In this document: positions 1 to 10,427 of the stretch, one piece after another
How positions within the stretch are numbered: position 1 is the first letter of the stretch
Layout of the letters: each line of letters starts with the position of its first letter
Origin: Bradyrhizobium forestalis
GTDB lineage: Bacteria > Pseudomonadota > Alphaproteobacteria > Rhizobiales > Xanthobacteraceae
Direction: 5' to 3'
Assembly (NCBI RefSeq): GCF_002795245.1
Contig: NZ_PGVG01000003.1
Coordinates: forward strand, 62,001 to 126,000
Length of the DNA: 64,000 nt
Translations under genes and position numbers: made by a program
Notes under the pieces: generated by a model
Seen by the model: the letters and a program-made list of their open reading frames with translations, nothing else
The model's database searches: none
What the model was told of the DNA's origin: nothing

Positions 1-1
1 T

Positions 2-3000
2 TCGTCGCTGACGGTGAACGCCAACAACAACACCGGTATTTTCTCCGCGAACGGTTCTGGCGCATACGGCAGCCAGGCCGCGATCGGCGCGGCGTTCCTG
101 GTCCAGGTCTCCTCGAACCGGACATTGGCCTATGTCGGCGACGAGTTTCGTTACGAGGGCGGCACTGCGCCGCACACGACCGCGCTCAATTTGAGCGGCG
201 CGCTCGACGTCGAGGCCAAGACCAAGAACCGTTTCGAGGCCTATGCGATCGGCGGCGCGCTCTCGACCGGCACGGCGGCGATCGCCGGAATGGCCAACAT
301 CGAGGTCGCCAACAACACCACCATCGCCGGCGTCTACGACACCACGCTGCAATCGGTGACGGGCGGCGCGGCCGGTGCGGTCACGATCAATGCCAATGAG
401 GACGTGGCGATCAAGGAGATCGCCGGTGCGCTTGCGGTCGGCGCCAGCGGGGCAGGGGTCGGCGTCGGCGCCGCGGCCAACGTCATCGTGTTCAAGAGTC
501 GGACCGTTGCCGAGAGCTGGAACAGCAATCTGAACTCGTCCGGGGCGATCAACGTCACTGCGCTCAGCACCAAGGAGGTGCTGTCCTACGCGGTCACCGC
601 CGGCATCGGCGGCAGCGTCGGCATCGGCGCGACCGTCGGTGTCATCATCATCGGCACCAATACCGCGGACGCCGACACCCAGGGCCAGCAGACCGGCCAG
701 CTCAATCAGGGCGGCAACGGCACTATCGCGTCCGTGAACAACGGCACCAGCAACACGCACGGCGGCAACGCAGTCGCCAGCGGCACCGCGGGCAATCCGA
801 ACAGCGCCAATGTCAGCTCGACCTACGACGTCAGCAATGTGCTGAGCGGCGGCAACGACGTGGTGGTCGCGCAGATCGCGGGCGGCAACGTCGCGGGCAC
901 GCAGGTCAATGTCACGGCGACCAGCGCCAATGCGGCCAAGATGTATCTGCTCGGCGCCGGCTTTGCCAAGAATGTCGGCATCGGGGCCGGCATCGGCTAC
1001 ACCAGCGTCAACAGCACCGTGCTCGCCAATCTCAGTGACTACGGACGCAACGGCTCTGGCGTGCTGGTGGCTGCGGATACGCCTTTGGTCGTCGCGGCGC
1101 CGTCCGTCAGCGTTGCGGCGGTCGTCAAGGACGCCAACACCGGACCTTATGGCGGCAAGACCATCGACACCGAGGCAATCGCCGGCGGAGCGGCGCTTTA
1201 CTTCGGCGCCAACGCAGCCGTGGCGGTCGGCAATGTCACCAACACCGTAACGGCGCTGCTCGGCGGTCAGATCACCGGCACGGGTGGGACCGGCGCTGCC
1301 GTCATGGCGCAGGATACCACGACCCAGGTGGTCTTCACGGGCGGTGTCTCCGCCGGTGCCGTGGCCGTCGGCGCTTCGGTCGCGACCGCAAGCCGAACGA
1401 GTTCGGTCGTGGCGCGGGTCTTGAACGGCGCCACCATTGACACTTCGCAATTGCTGATTGGTGCAGCCGGGTCAGGTACCCTGAGCACGACGGCAACCGC
1501 ACTCGGCGGCGGCATCGTCGCCGGCACGGGCGCGGACGCTGAGGCCACCGAGAACTCGGGCGTGCTGGCGGAGATCGGCGCCGGCGCCTCGATCACGACG
1601 TCCGCGAGCGGCATCGGCACGCTGGTGTCGGCGGCGATTGCGCCCAACCTGTCGAGCGAAGCTATCGGCGTTTCGGTCGGTGGCGGTGCCGTCGGCGTCG
1701 CCATCGCACAGTCCACGGTCGGCGCCACGGTGACGGCCGATGTCGGCGACGACGTCCGCCTCTCGGGCGGTGCGCTCGACGTGAGCGCCAAGGCGCTGGT
1801 TCCGACCAGCGGCACGACGACCTGGGCCAAGGCGCTCGCCGGCGGCGGCGGCTCGCTGATCGGCGCGCAGGGCAGCTACGCCCAGGCGTCGCAGAACGTG
1901 ACTGTCAAAGCCTATGGCGGAACGGGGATCCGGCTGCCCAACGCCGACGTGACCATCGAGGCCGAAAACGACAGTGCCCAATACGCCGAGGCGGCGGGCC
2001 TTTCGAGCGGCTTCCTGGCGCTGGGCGCTACCGTCGCGCAGACGTCATCCAGCGCGCACACCTATGCCTATCTGGGCGCGCCTGCGGACATGGATGTCCT
2101 CAACCGCGGCAATTACACGGGAACGCTCTGGATCAAGGCCATCGGCACCGACACCAACGTCTCCAACGCGAAGGTCGGCGCGGGCGGCACCTATGCCGGC
2201 GCGGCGGCGGTTGCCACCACCAACTCGACCGCGGTGACCAATGCGCGGTTCGACGGCGGTTCGACGGACGACACGCTCTATTTCGGCGGCTTCCGCATCG
2301 ACGCCAAGCACACCACGAATTACCTTGCGAGCGGCGACGCCTATCAGGCGTCCACGGCCGGCGTGTCCGGCGGCAAGACGCGGAACGACGTCGATTCCAC
2401 CACGACGGCCGAGGTCGGAACGCATCTGATCATCAACTCGGCGGCCGGCGACATCGTCGTCATCGCCAACGACATCGTCAACCAGGCCGGCGGCGGTGCG
2501 CGTTCAGGCTCGGGCGGCTCGTTCTCGGGGGCGGCCGCGCTCAGCGAGTCCTATGTGACTCAGAACGTCACCACCAATATCGGCGCCGGCACGGTGCTGA
2601 GCCTCAACGACGATCCCAGGACCTCGACGGCGGTGATCAACATCGAGGCCTACAACACGCTGAACACCACCGACACCGCGAGCCTTGCCACCGCCAGCTT
2701 CTTCGCCGGCGGCGGCGCCGAATCCAACATGACGGCGAATGCCACGCTCGCGGTGAACATCAACGCCCGCGAGCTGTTCAGCGCCGGCAAGATCTATGTC
2801 GGTACGGCAGCGAAGATGGCGGCGTCCAACAATGCCAACGCCAGCCTCTACGGCGCGATCGCGGGCGTCGGCGCCAGCACCAACAGCTGGGTGCATGCCA
2901 ACCAGTCCGTGAATGTCGGCGACAACACGAAGATCGTGGCCTGGCGCGATATCACCATGTATGCCGGCCTTGCCGGCGACGGCTCGGTCTTCAGCAGCGT

Positions 3001-6000
3001 GCAGGCGACGGCGACGACGGTGGTCTACAACAACACGGCCATTCCGATCTCCACGCTGTACCGCGGCACGGCCAATGCGGACGACACCACCAGTCTGACC
3101 CTCGCTCCGACCTCGAGCGTGCTCGGCGCCCGAAATATCTATCTGGGCGCAACGCAGGGGCAGGTCACGGCCGCCGGCAACGGCAGCAACTACAATCCCT
3201 ATCTCGATATCTTCAGCGCCAAGAACAGCGACAACCACAGCCACACCAGCGGCACCGGCGATGTCGCGCTCAACGGCCTCGTGGTGGCGGGCATCAACAA
3301 CGACGTGACCATCACGATCGACCTCGGCGCGAGCACGCCGACCCTGAGCACGACGAGCCCTTACTCCGCGCTGACCCTCGAATCGGTTTCTGACATCAAT
3401 CACTTCAATCCGGTGATGAGCTGGAACCACCAGACGGTGCAGTACACCATCGTCGGCAACTTCAATCCCTACCAGTTGGTGGTCAACCAGTTGGCGACGC
3501 TGACCGGCCTCTCCGAGGCGCAGGTTCGCTCCCGGCTCGCGGCGGCGACGGCCACGAACCCCGCGACGATGTCGCCCTCCGGCACCGATCCGACTGGCGA
3601 CATCCAGCGCCAGATCGACACGCTGATCAAGCAGGCGCCATTCACCTCCGACGCGCCCGGCAACGCCTTCGCGTTCGGCGACATGCTGGTATCCGCCGGC
3701 AACGTCTCCATCCTGGCGCAGAAGCTGACCGGAAACAGCGGCACGAACCCGGCCGCGCCGGCGGTCATCGCGCGCAGCTCGCCCTTGATCAAGATCGAGA
3801 ACAAGGGCCTCGACTTCATGAGCCTCGGCAACCTCACGGTCACCGATGTGAGCGGAGGCAACATCACTTACCGCCAGATCGACCATGTCGACCCGGATTC
3901 GCACTCCAACGTGACCTTCACCGCGATGCCGAGTGCATCGCCGGTCATCGACGTCTCGGCCACCTACAACCGCCTGGATCCCGACAGCGGCCAAGGAATC
4001 GACCAGAACGGCAATGTGCTGACCCGCACGCCCGACATCTATTTCAACGGTGCCGCCAACAACCCGAACGGTCTGCTCAAGGTCCTCAACAATCTCGGCA
4101 GTGTCGTCGCATCGCAGTCGCTCAGCGCCGCGACCGTCCAGATCGTGGTGCCCAAAGGTACGTTCACCTTCCTCGGCGGCATCGGGAGCTTCTACGACAG
4201 CAGCAGCGCCGTCACCTCGCAATGGGCCAGCACCGAGAACAGGCCGGAAGACGCGCTGACGGCGGTGATGACGGCGGCGACCTATCTCGGCGCCTACGGC
4301 GCTTACGAGACCGCTCCGCATATCGGTTCTGGAAGCGATCACCCGTATTTCTACTATTGCTGCGCGGACGGCAGCCACGGCGTGTATCAACCCGTCGGCA
4401 ACGCTGACGCCAGCACGATTTTCACCGCGCGCATGCTGATGACGTATTACGACGGCACCTCGCTCTATTCGGCGATCTTCCTGCCGATGGGCAAGGGCGC
4501 GCCCGGCGCCGCCGGCAATCCCAACGCCGGCAGCGTGCCTGACGTTGCGACCCTCAAGATCATCGAAGGGCAGTCGCCGGGCTCGACCAATGTCGTCGTC
4601 GCCCCATGGCAGAAGACGACCTATGACGGCCGGAACGTTTACACCGATAGCGGTCCGTACAAGACGCCGTTCAATTGTGCGAGGGACTGCGATGGCTTCT
4701 TCCAGGTCATCAATATCCAGCCGGATGCGATCACGCCCAAGACCGCGGATACGCCGGCGACCGTGACGGACACCCGGACCATCAGCGCCCAGGCGGTCAT
4801 CATCTCGGCGTCGGTGATCAACATCAACGGCAAGATCCAGGCCGGCTCGAGCAGCAATTACTCGGTCAACATCGGCGCCGACGCCTATGCTGCCATCTAC
4901 GGCACCAACGGCCTCAAGAACCGCAACAATGGTGCGGACTTTGCCGCGGCTCAGGCCAATGCGCGGAACGGCGTTTATTACGACGTTTCGAGCTCCGTGA
5001 CGACGTCGGTCAGCGACGACGTCAAGATCGGGGTCAGGTACAACGCTCTCACCGACCAGTTCGTCCTGAACGGCGTGGTGCAGGGCGCGGGCGGCTATGT
5101 CTATCTGAACGGCAAGATCATCTCGACCTCGACCGACAATACCCAGACTCAGGGCAACATCGAGATCAAGGGCGGCGCCGGCACGATCACGGTCAACAAC
5201 ACGAGCGGGCTTGCGCTCGTCACCAACACCATCAATACCGGCGCCACCGCCCAGAGCGTGGTCGAGATCGTCGACCAGCTCAAGGGCAAGACGACCTGGT
5301 GGGTCTACGATCCCAAGGCCGCGAGCAACCAGCAGGTATCGAAATACGAGGCCAACAGCGTCACTGCGCCCGCACCCGACGCTTCGATGCTTGCTGCCAG
5401 GACCGGTACGTCGGGCATCCAGTACGCGACCCAAGAGAATATGCTCTACCAGTGGGTCGACACCGCAACGCTGGATCGCCCGACCAACAGCACGCAGTTC
5501 GACTACGGCTGGCACTTCACGCCCAATCAGGCCACCGGGGCGAACTGGACCACCACGACCAGCCTGGTTTCGGGCGTGCAGAGCACCAACTACCAAAAGG
5601 TCACGACCGCCACCGGCAGCTATCACTGGGCGGACGGCGTCGACTCGCACGGCAACCCCAATCCGCTCAACACGCATCCGGAGAAATGCTGCGGTGCGGA
5701 CGCCCAGTTCAACTGGTACCAGCAGATTTACGATCACCTGACGCTGACGCTGACCAATACGGTCAAGGCGTCGAATCCGATCAACATCAAGTTCACCGGC
5801 GGCGGCAATAGCGACGTCCTGGTTAATTCGACCTCCGGCATCGTCATCAGCGGGTCGATCAACAACCTTCAGGGCACGACGACGCTCAACGCCACCGGCA
5901 CCAACTCGTCCATCACGGTCGGCGCAAATGCCAACAACCCGGTCATCTCGGGCACGAGCGTCACGCTCCGGGGTGACGGCGGCATCGGCACGCTCGGCGC

Positions 6001-9000
6001 CACCAAGGCTCCCGTCCAGGTGCAGCTCTATGGCGGCAGCCTGACTGCGAGCTCGATCGATCGCGACATCGCGATCGCGGCCGTCGGGTCGCTGTCGATC
6101 AACCAGGTCAAGGTGAATTCGGCGGGCGCCACGCCGCAGGGCAACGTCTTCCTCTCCGCGGTCGGCGACATCAACTCGGCCTCGGCCTACAACGTCGCGA
6201 GCCCGGTCGTGATCGGCAAGAATATCGAGATCAACTCCACCTCCGGTGCGATCGGCGCGCGGAGCACCGTCGTCAATGGCGCGTCCACCCTGACCAACAT
6301 CAATCCGCTCGTGATCCAGGCGACGGGGACGGTTCAGGCGGGCGGCAGCGTCGATGGCGGCGTGCTCGACAGCGCCTCGGCCACCGGCACCTACATCATC
6401 CAGTCCAAGGGCGACCTCCGGCTCGGCACGATCCAGTCGACCGGCGGCCCGGTCTTCCTGGAAGCCGCCGGCTCCGACGGCAACCAGGCCAGCATCCTGA
6501 ACGGCCGGGCGGCGGTCGGTCTCACCCAGGCGCAGAGCCAGCATCTGCAGAGCGTCTGGGCCAGCCTCGACCTGCTCAGCGGCAACGCCGCCACCAATGC
6601 CGTCAACAGCTACCAGGCGATGGTGACCTCGGCCTACAACGATTACTTCCAGCTCAAGAACATCGCCTTCCCGAACGGCAGCACCTACGCCCCGACGTCG
6701 GTGGGCCTGACGGTGTTGCGGGCGCAGGTGGCTGCCAAGCTCGGCATCGACCCCGCGAACGTCACGACGACGCAGATGAAGACCGAGGCCACGACGCGGT
6801 TCCTGCGCGATCAGTTCCTGCTCGGCAAGATCAGCACCGACGAACTGAAGACCTCGCTGACGAGCTTGCTCGGCAGCGCACCTTCGGATCCGCTGGGGAC
6901 GCTGTTCGGTAGCTCGCTGTCGACGACGTTGTTCACGAAGCTGTTCGACGGCGTTTCGACGGCCAACCAGCGCATGCCGACCAACACGGCGCTGCAAACG
7001 GCGCTAGACACGTACAATGCGAGCTACAGCTACACACTGGCATCGACCGAGCGGGTCTACGGCATCATCACCGCGGGTGCGCAGTGGACCCAGAGCCAGC
7101 TGGCCTACACCGTCTCGTCGTCGTCGATCGGCGCGGCGCCGCCGCCGATCGACGAGAACGTCATCGCCAATGTCAGCGCCAACCAGATCATGCTCTACGC
7201 GCCGCGCGGCTCGGTCGGCAATTCGGCGGCGCCCCAGACCTTCACCTTCACCAGCGTCGATGCCTCGTCGCTGACGACGGAGCAGAGGGCATTGCTGTCC
7301 TCGGCCGGTCCCGGCCAGCTCACCGTCGGCGCGGTGACGGACCCGACGACCCATGTCACGACCTATACGGTCAGCCTGTCGCAGCAGAATCTCGTCGTCG
7401 TCGACAACCCGATCGCGATCTCGGCCAAGGCGCTGACGAACGTCTATCTCGGCAGCAAGAATGGCCTCGCGCTCGGCGGCGTTACCGCCAATTACGGCCC
7501 GATCACGGCCGCGCAGGCCAACGGCATCGAGGTGACGGGCCGCGGCGACGTCAAGCTCGACGCCGTGAACAGCATTTCCGCCAATGCGGGCGGCGCCGTG
7601 ATCTCGGGCGATATCGCCAACCTGACCCTGATCGCCGAGCGCGGCAATGTCGGGTCCAGCTCGAATGCGCTCCAGATCGCGTTCGCCGACGCGGGTAACG
7701 ACCAGCTCGACCAGGTCTCGTCGGCGCAGGGCATCTATGTGAAGCAGACCACCGGCGATCTCGTCCTCGGCAACATCGCCGCCGGCAATGCGATCCAGCT
7801 CGCCGCGACCGGCAGCATCTACGCCGAAGCCGGCTTCACGGACCGCTCCGCGATCCACATCCTCGGCACCGACCTCGATCTGCGCGCCGGCGGCAGCATC
7901 GGCTTCAACGGCTCGGCCTTCCAGCCGCTCCAGGTGAACATCTCGGGCGCGGTGACCGGCTCGGCGGTCGGCGACCTCAGCCTCCTCGCCGTCACTGGCG
8001 ATCTCGTGGTCGGCACCAGTGGCCCCTCCGGGACGCTGACGGCCGGCGGCGCGCTGACGCTGAACGTTGCGCGCGGCGCGCTCACCATCAATACCAGCAT
8101 CACCAGCAACGGCCTGATGCAGCTGCTCGCCAATCGCGGCATGACCTTCGCGGTCGGCACCAGCGCTGCGCCGGTGGTTGCGACCAGCAGCTCGGACGGC
8201 GTGACGCTGGTGGCCGCCACGCTGTCGATGGGCGCCTATTCGGCCATCGACGCGGCCGGATTGATCTCGGTGACCACCACGGCCGATGCGACGATCGGCC
8301 AGCTGAATTCGTCGCTGTCCTATGCGGCCGCTTCGAACGGGGCCTCGATCATCGTCACCGCCGGCGGCGTTGCCTCGCTCGGAGCGATCATCGACAATGG
8401 CGACGGCCGGACCAAGTTCCTCGTGTCCGGCGCCGGCGCCGAAGTGTCGCTGAGTGCATCGAACGGCATCGGCAACGCGACGGGCCGGTTCACCACCAAC
8501 GCCGCGCGGCTGTCGGCGAGCACGAGCGCCGGCAGCATCTACCTGAAGGCGCTGACCGACACCGAGGCGAGCCTGCTGTCCGCTGTGAAGGGCAGTGTGA
8601 CCATCGTCGGCACGGGCGGGCTGACGCTCGACCAGGTGCTGGCGGGCACCACGACCGGCGCGAGCGGCAGCTTCAGCGCGATCGCAAACAACGGCAGCAT
8701 CATGATCGGCACCGCCGACAGCAGCGGCTCGCAGACGGTTCGTGCGACCCAGAATGTGACGTTCAAGTCCCTGACAACGACCGGCAACAGCGGCGATGCC
8801 GGCAACATCGACGTCACCGCCGACAACGGCTTCATCCTGGCGCAGACGGTGATTTCGGGCGGCGTGACCACGCTGGGCTCGGTCTCGGCTCACGGCTCGG
8901 CGAGCCTGCTGGCCGCCACGACCATCACTGGCAACACGCTCGCTGCCACGACCGGCTCCGGGCTGCTGACGGCCAATGGCGGACCGATCAACTGGAACGT

Positions 9001-10423
9001 CCTCAACGTCGGGACGACGCTGGGCGTGACCGCGGGGCAGGGCAGCATCAACCTCCAGACCGCGCAGAGCGGCGGCACGCAGACCATTCACGCACGCGAC
9101 AACGTCACCTTCAACGCGCTTACCGCAACCGGCATCAATGGCGATGCCGGCAGCATCAACGTCAACGCGGACAACGGTTTCATCCTCGCGCAGACGGTGA
9201 CATCAGGCGGCGTCCCGACGCTGGGCTCGGTCTCGGCCCACGGCTCTGCGAGGCTGATCGCCGCGGGCACCAACACCGGCCATAACCTCACGGCCTCGAC
9301 CGGCAACGCGGTCCTCAGCGGCACGGTGGTTCATTGGGATAATCTCAACGTTGGCGGCACGCTCGACGTCACCGCGACGGCGGGAGGGATCACCGTCGGC
9401 ACCGCCATCAGCGGCGGCACGCAGACCCTGCACGCCGTGAACGACATCGTCTTCAGCCAGCTCACCACGACGGGCATCCCGGGCGATGCGGGCGACCTCA
9501 ACGCCAGGTCCGACACCGGCTCGCTGCGCGGCGGCTCGATCTCTGCCCACGGCGATACGCATTTCGAGGTGGCCGGATCGGTCTCGTTCGACCGGATCAG
9601 CGGCAACGTCGTCAAGATGCGGTCGTCGGGAGATCTGACGATCAACTGGGTCAGCGTCGTGAGCGAGCTCGATCTCGCGGCCGATACGATCAACGTCAGG
9701 GGCGAGCAGATCCGGTCCAACCCGGCGATCCCGCTGATCCTGAACATCACCGGCTACAACGGCGGCGTCGCCAAATCTGCCAACGTCTGGATCGACCCTG
9801 ACAGCATCATCGTCAACCAGTTCAGGGTGGTGGATGCAAACTTCTGGACCGACGCGCACGCCGTCTCGATCCTGAACGGCTATGTGCCGGGCCAGCTCAT
9901 GCTCACCACTGCCACCCAGCAAGTGCTGCTCAACAACCGCACGTTGGCGCCGTCCAACTGGCCGACGCTCCAGCTCTACCAGCCGGGCGGCGTGTTCACG
10001 ATGAGCCAGGTCGGCAACGCCAGTGTCAGCAACGCCTATGTGGTGTTCTATACCGGCGATGTCTCCGCGACCGTCACTAATTACGGGCCGAGCCACACCT
10101 GCTGCAACGTCTTCACCGGTGCCAGCATGATGCGCAACATCGCGGTCGACGGCGAGGGCAGAGAGAGCATCGAGAACTGGCTGGCGAAGAAGGATGGCGG
10201 GACGTTCTACCTGCTCGGTCTCTCCGGTCAGGCGCGGCTCGACGCGCTGCTGACGCCGCGTCCGGTCGAGGCGATCGGGTCCGGCCCCGCCGTCAATATC
10301 GAAGGGCTCAGCGACATGCGCAAGCTGCGCCGTCAGGGACAGCGTCTGGGGCGCGCGGGCTGGAAGGACGCTTCTGTCCAGACGGCGAAACCGGCCGCGG
10401 CCCGTCTCGCGGAGGCGTGGTAA
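2..10423 (+). CDS. Giant filamentous adhesin (TpsA, leukotoxin LktA-like), 5'-truncated
   Basis: Secreted exoprotein of a two-partner (type Vb) system, probably a surface adhesin. The frame is open from the first bases, so the signal peptide and TPS secretion domain lie outside the window; at least 3,470 residues are present. The protein is rich in Gly, Ala, Ser, Thr and Asn, with recurring short beta-strand segments (patterns such as GGAxVGVGAA and VxVTAxxG) expected of a long right-handed beta-helix. The C-terminal third carries about 115-residue tandem repeats (8723-9560). The only cysteines I found are three CC pairs (4358, 5687, 10100) and one C-x4-C (about 4676-4690). The end is a basic tail ending AEAW. 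The gene stops 4 nt before the TpsB start, which supports the pairing. The family name leukotoxin LktA-like is from recall of similar Bradyrhizobium proteins; host target is unknown. Confidence 0.85.
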   Translation, partial: SSLTVNANNNTGIFSANGSGAYGSQAAIGAAFLVQVSSNRTLAYVGDEFRYEGGTAPHTTALNLSGALDVEAKTKNRFEAYAIGGALSTGTAAIAGMANIEVANNTTIAGVYDTTLQSVTGGAAGAVTINANEDVAIKEIAGALAVGASGAGVGVGAAANVIVFKSRTVAESWNSNLNSSGAINVTALSTKEVLSYAVTAGIGGSVGIGATVGVIIIGTNTADADTQGQQTGQLNQGGNGTIASVNNGTSNTHGGNAVASGTAGNPNSANVSSTYDVSNVLSGGNDVVVAQIAGGNVAGTQVNVTATSANAAKMYLLGAGFAKNVGIGAGIGYTSVNSTVLANLSDYGRNGSGVLVAADTPLVVAAPSVSVAAVVKDANTGPYGGKTIDTEAIAGGAALYFGANAAVAVGNVTNTVTALLGGQITGTGGTGAAVMAQDTTTQVVFTGGVSAGAVAVGASVATASRTSSVVARVLNGATIDTSQLLIGAAGSGTLSTTATALGGGIVAGTGADAEATENSGVLAEIGAGASITTSASGIGTLVSAAIAPNLSSEAIGVSVGGGAVGVAIAQSTVGATVTADVGDDVRLSGGALDVSAKALVPTSGTTTWAKALAGGGGSLIGAQGSYAQASQNVTVKAYGGTGIRLPNADVTIEAENDSAQYAEAAGLSSGFLALGATVAQTSSSAHTYAYLGAPADMDVLNRGNYTGTLWIKAIGTDTNVSNAKVGAGGTYAGAAAVATTNSTAVTNARFDGGSTDDTLYFGGFRIDAKHTTNYLASGDAYQASTAGVSGGKTRNDVDSTTTAEVGTHLIINSAAGDIVVIANDIVNQAGGGARSGSGGSFSGAAALSESYVTQNVTTNIGAGTVLSLNDDPRTSTAVINIEAYNTLNTTDTASLATASFFAGGGAESNMTANATLAVNINARELFSAGKIYVGTAAKMAASNNANASLYGAIAGVGASTNSWVHANQSVNVGDNTKIVAWRDITMYAGLAGDGSVFSSVQATATTVVYNNTAIPISTLYRGTANADDTTSLTLAPTSSVLGARNIYLGATQGQVTAAGNGSNYNPYLDIFSAKNSDNHSHTSGTGDVALNGLVVAGINNDVTITIDLGASTPTLSTTSPYSALTLESVSDINHFNPVMSWNHQTVQYTIVGNFNPYQLVVNQLATLTGLSEAQVRSRLAAATATNPATMSPSGTDPTGDIQRQIDTLIKQAPFTSDAPGNAFAFGDMLVSAGNVSILAQKLTGNSGTNPAAPAVIARSSPLIKIENKGLDFMSLGNLTVTDVSGGNITYRQIDHVDPDSHSNVTFTAMPSASPVIDVSATYNRLDPDSGQGIDQNGNVLTRTPDIYFNGAANNPNGLLKVLNNLGSVVASQSLSAATVQIVVPKGTFTFLGGIGSFYDSSSAVTSQWASTENRPEDALTAVMTAATYLGAYGAYETAPHIGSGSDHPYFYYCCADGSHGVYQPVGNADASTIFTARMLMTYYDGTSLYSAIFLPMGKGAPGAAGNPNAGSVPDVATLKIIEGQSPGSTNVVVAPWQKTTYDGRNVYTDSGPYKTPFNCARDCDGFFQVINIQPDAITPKTADTPATVTDTRTISAQAVIISASVININGKIQAGSSSNYSVNIGADAYAAIYGTNGLKNRNNGADFAAAQANARNGVYYDVSSSVTTSVSDDVKIGVRYNALTDQFVLNGVVQGAGGYVYLNGKIISTSTDNTQTQGNIEIKGGAGTITVNNTSGLALVTNTINTGATAQSVVEIVDQLKGKTTWWVYDPKAASNQQVSKYEANSVTAPAPDASMLAARTGTSGIQYATQENMLYQWVDTATLDRPTNSTQFDYGWHFTPNQATGANWTTTTSLVSGVQSTNYQKVTTATGSYHWADGVDSHGNPNPLNTHPEKCCGADAQFNWYQQIYDHLTLTLTNTVKASNPINIKFTGGGNSDVLVNSTSGIVISGSINNLQGTTTLNATGTNSSITVGANANNPVISGTSVTLRGDGGIGTLGATKAPVQVQLYGGSLTASSIDRDIAIAAVGSLSINQVKVNSAGATPQGNVFLSAVGDINSASAYNVASPVVIGKNIEINSTSGAIGARSTVVNGASTLTNINPLVIQATGTVQAGGSVDGGVLDSASATGTYIIQSKGDLRLGTIQSTGGPVFLEAAGSDGNQASILNGRAAVGLTQAQSQHLQSVWASLDLLSGNAATNAVNSYQAMVTSAYNDYFQLKNIAFPNGSTYAPTSVGLTVLRAQVAAKLGIDPANVTTTQMKTEATTRFLRDQFLLGKISTDELKTSLTSLLGSAPSDPLGTLFGSSLSTTLFTKLFDGVSTANQRMPTNTALQTALDTYNASYSYTLASTERVYGIITAGAQWTQSQLAYTVSSSSIGAAPPPIDENVIANVSANQIMLYAPRGSVGNSAAPQTFTFTSVDASSLTTEQRALLSSAGPGQLTVGAVTDPTTHVTTYTVSLSQQNLVVVDNPIAISAKALTNVYLGSKNGLALGGVTANYGPITAAQANGIEVTGRGDVKLDAVNSISANAGGAVISGDIANLTLIAERGNVGSSSNALQIAFADAGNDQLDQVSSAQGIYVKQTTGDLVLGNIAAGNAIQLAATGSIYAEAGFTDRSAIHILGTDLDLRAGGSIGFNGSAFQPLQVNISGAVTGSAVGDLSLLAVTGDLVVGTSGPSGTLTAGGALTLNVARGALTINTSITSNGLMQLLANRGMTFAVGTSAAPVVATSSSDGVTLVAATLSMGAYSAIDAAGLISVTTTADATIGQLNSSLSYAAASNGASIIVTAGGVASLGAIIDNGDGRTKFLVSGAGAEVSLSASNGIGNATGRFTTNAARLSASTSAGSIYLKALTDTEASLLSAVKGSVTIVGTGGLTLDQVLAGTTTGASGSFSAIANNGSIMIGTADSSGSQTVRATQNVTFKSLTTTGNSGDAGNIDVTADNGFILAQTVISGGVTTLGSVSAHGSASLLAATTITGNTLAATTGSGLLTANGGPINWNVLNVGTTLGVTAGQGSINLQTAQSGGTQTIHARDNVTFNALTATGINGDAGSINVNADNGFILAQTVTSGGVPTLGSVSAHGSARLIAAGTNTGHNLTASTGNAVLSGTVVHWDNLNVGGTLDVTATAGGITVGTAISGGTQTLHAVNDIVFSQLTTTGIPGDAGDLNARSDTGSLRGGSISAHGDTHFEVAGSVSFDRISGNVVKMRSSGDLTINWVSVVSELDLAADTINVRGEQIRSNPAIPLILNITGYNGGVAKSANVWIDPDSIIVNQFRVVDANFWTDAHAVSILNGYVPGQLMLTTATQQVLLNNRTLAPSNWPTLQLYQPGGVFTMSQVGNASVSNAYVVFYTGDVSATVTNYGPSHTCCNVFTGASMMRNIAVDGEGRESIENWLAKKDGGTFYLLGLSGQARLDALLTPRPVEAIGSGPAVNIEGLSDMRKLRRQGQRLGRAGWKDASVQTAKPAAARLAEAW
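8723..9560 (+). repeat. Tandem repeats of about 114-115 codons inside the adhesin gene
   Basis: Three successive units start with SGSQTVRA (8723), SGGTQTIHA (9068) and SGGTQTLHA (9410), spaced 345 and 342 nt. Units 1 and 2 share GDAGxIxVxADNGFILAQTV, a TLGSVSAHGSA segment and a closing NLNVGTTL-type segment. Unit 3 is shorter and diverges after GDAGDLNARSDTG. This looks like internal duplication extending the beta-helical stalk. Confidence 0.75.
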
Positions 10424-10427
10424 GCGA

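Noticed and set aside
2504..6997. 1,497-codon open frame antisense to the adhesin gene
   Set aside because: Arg/His/Val-rich shadow of a high-GC gene; no start context, domains or signal. The adhesin frame is clearly the real one. The same holds for the minus-strand frame at 7004-9091.
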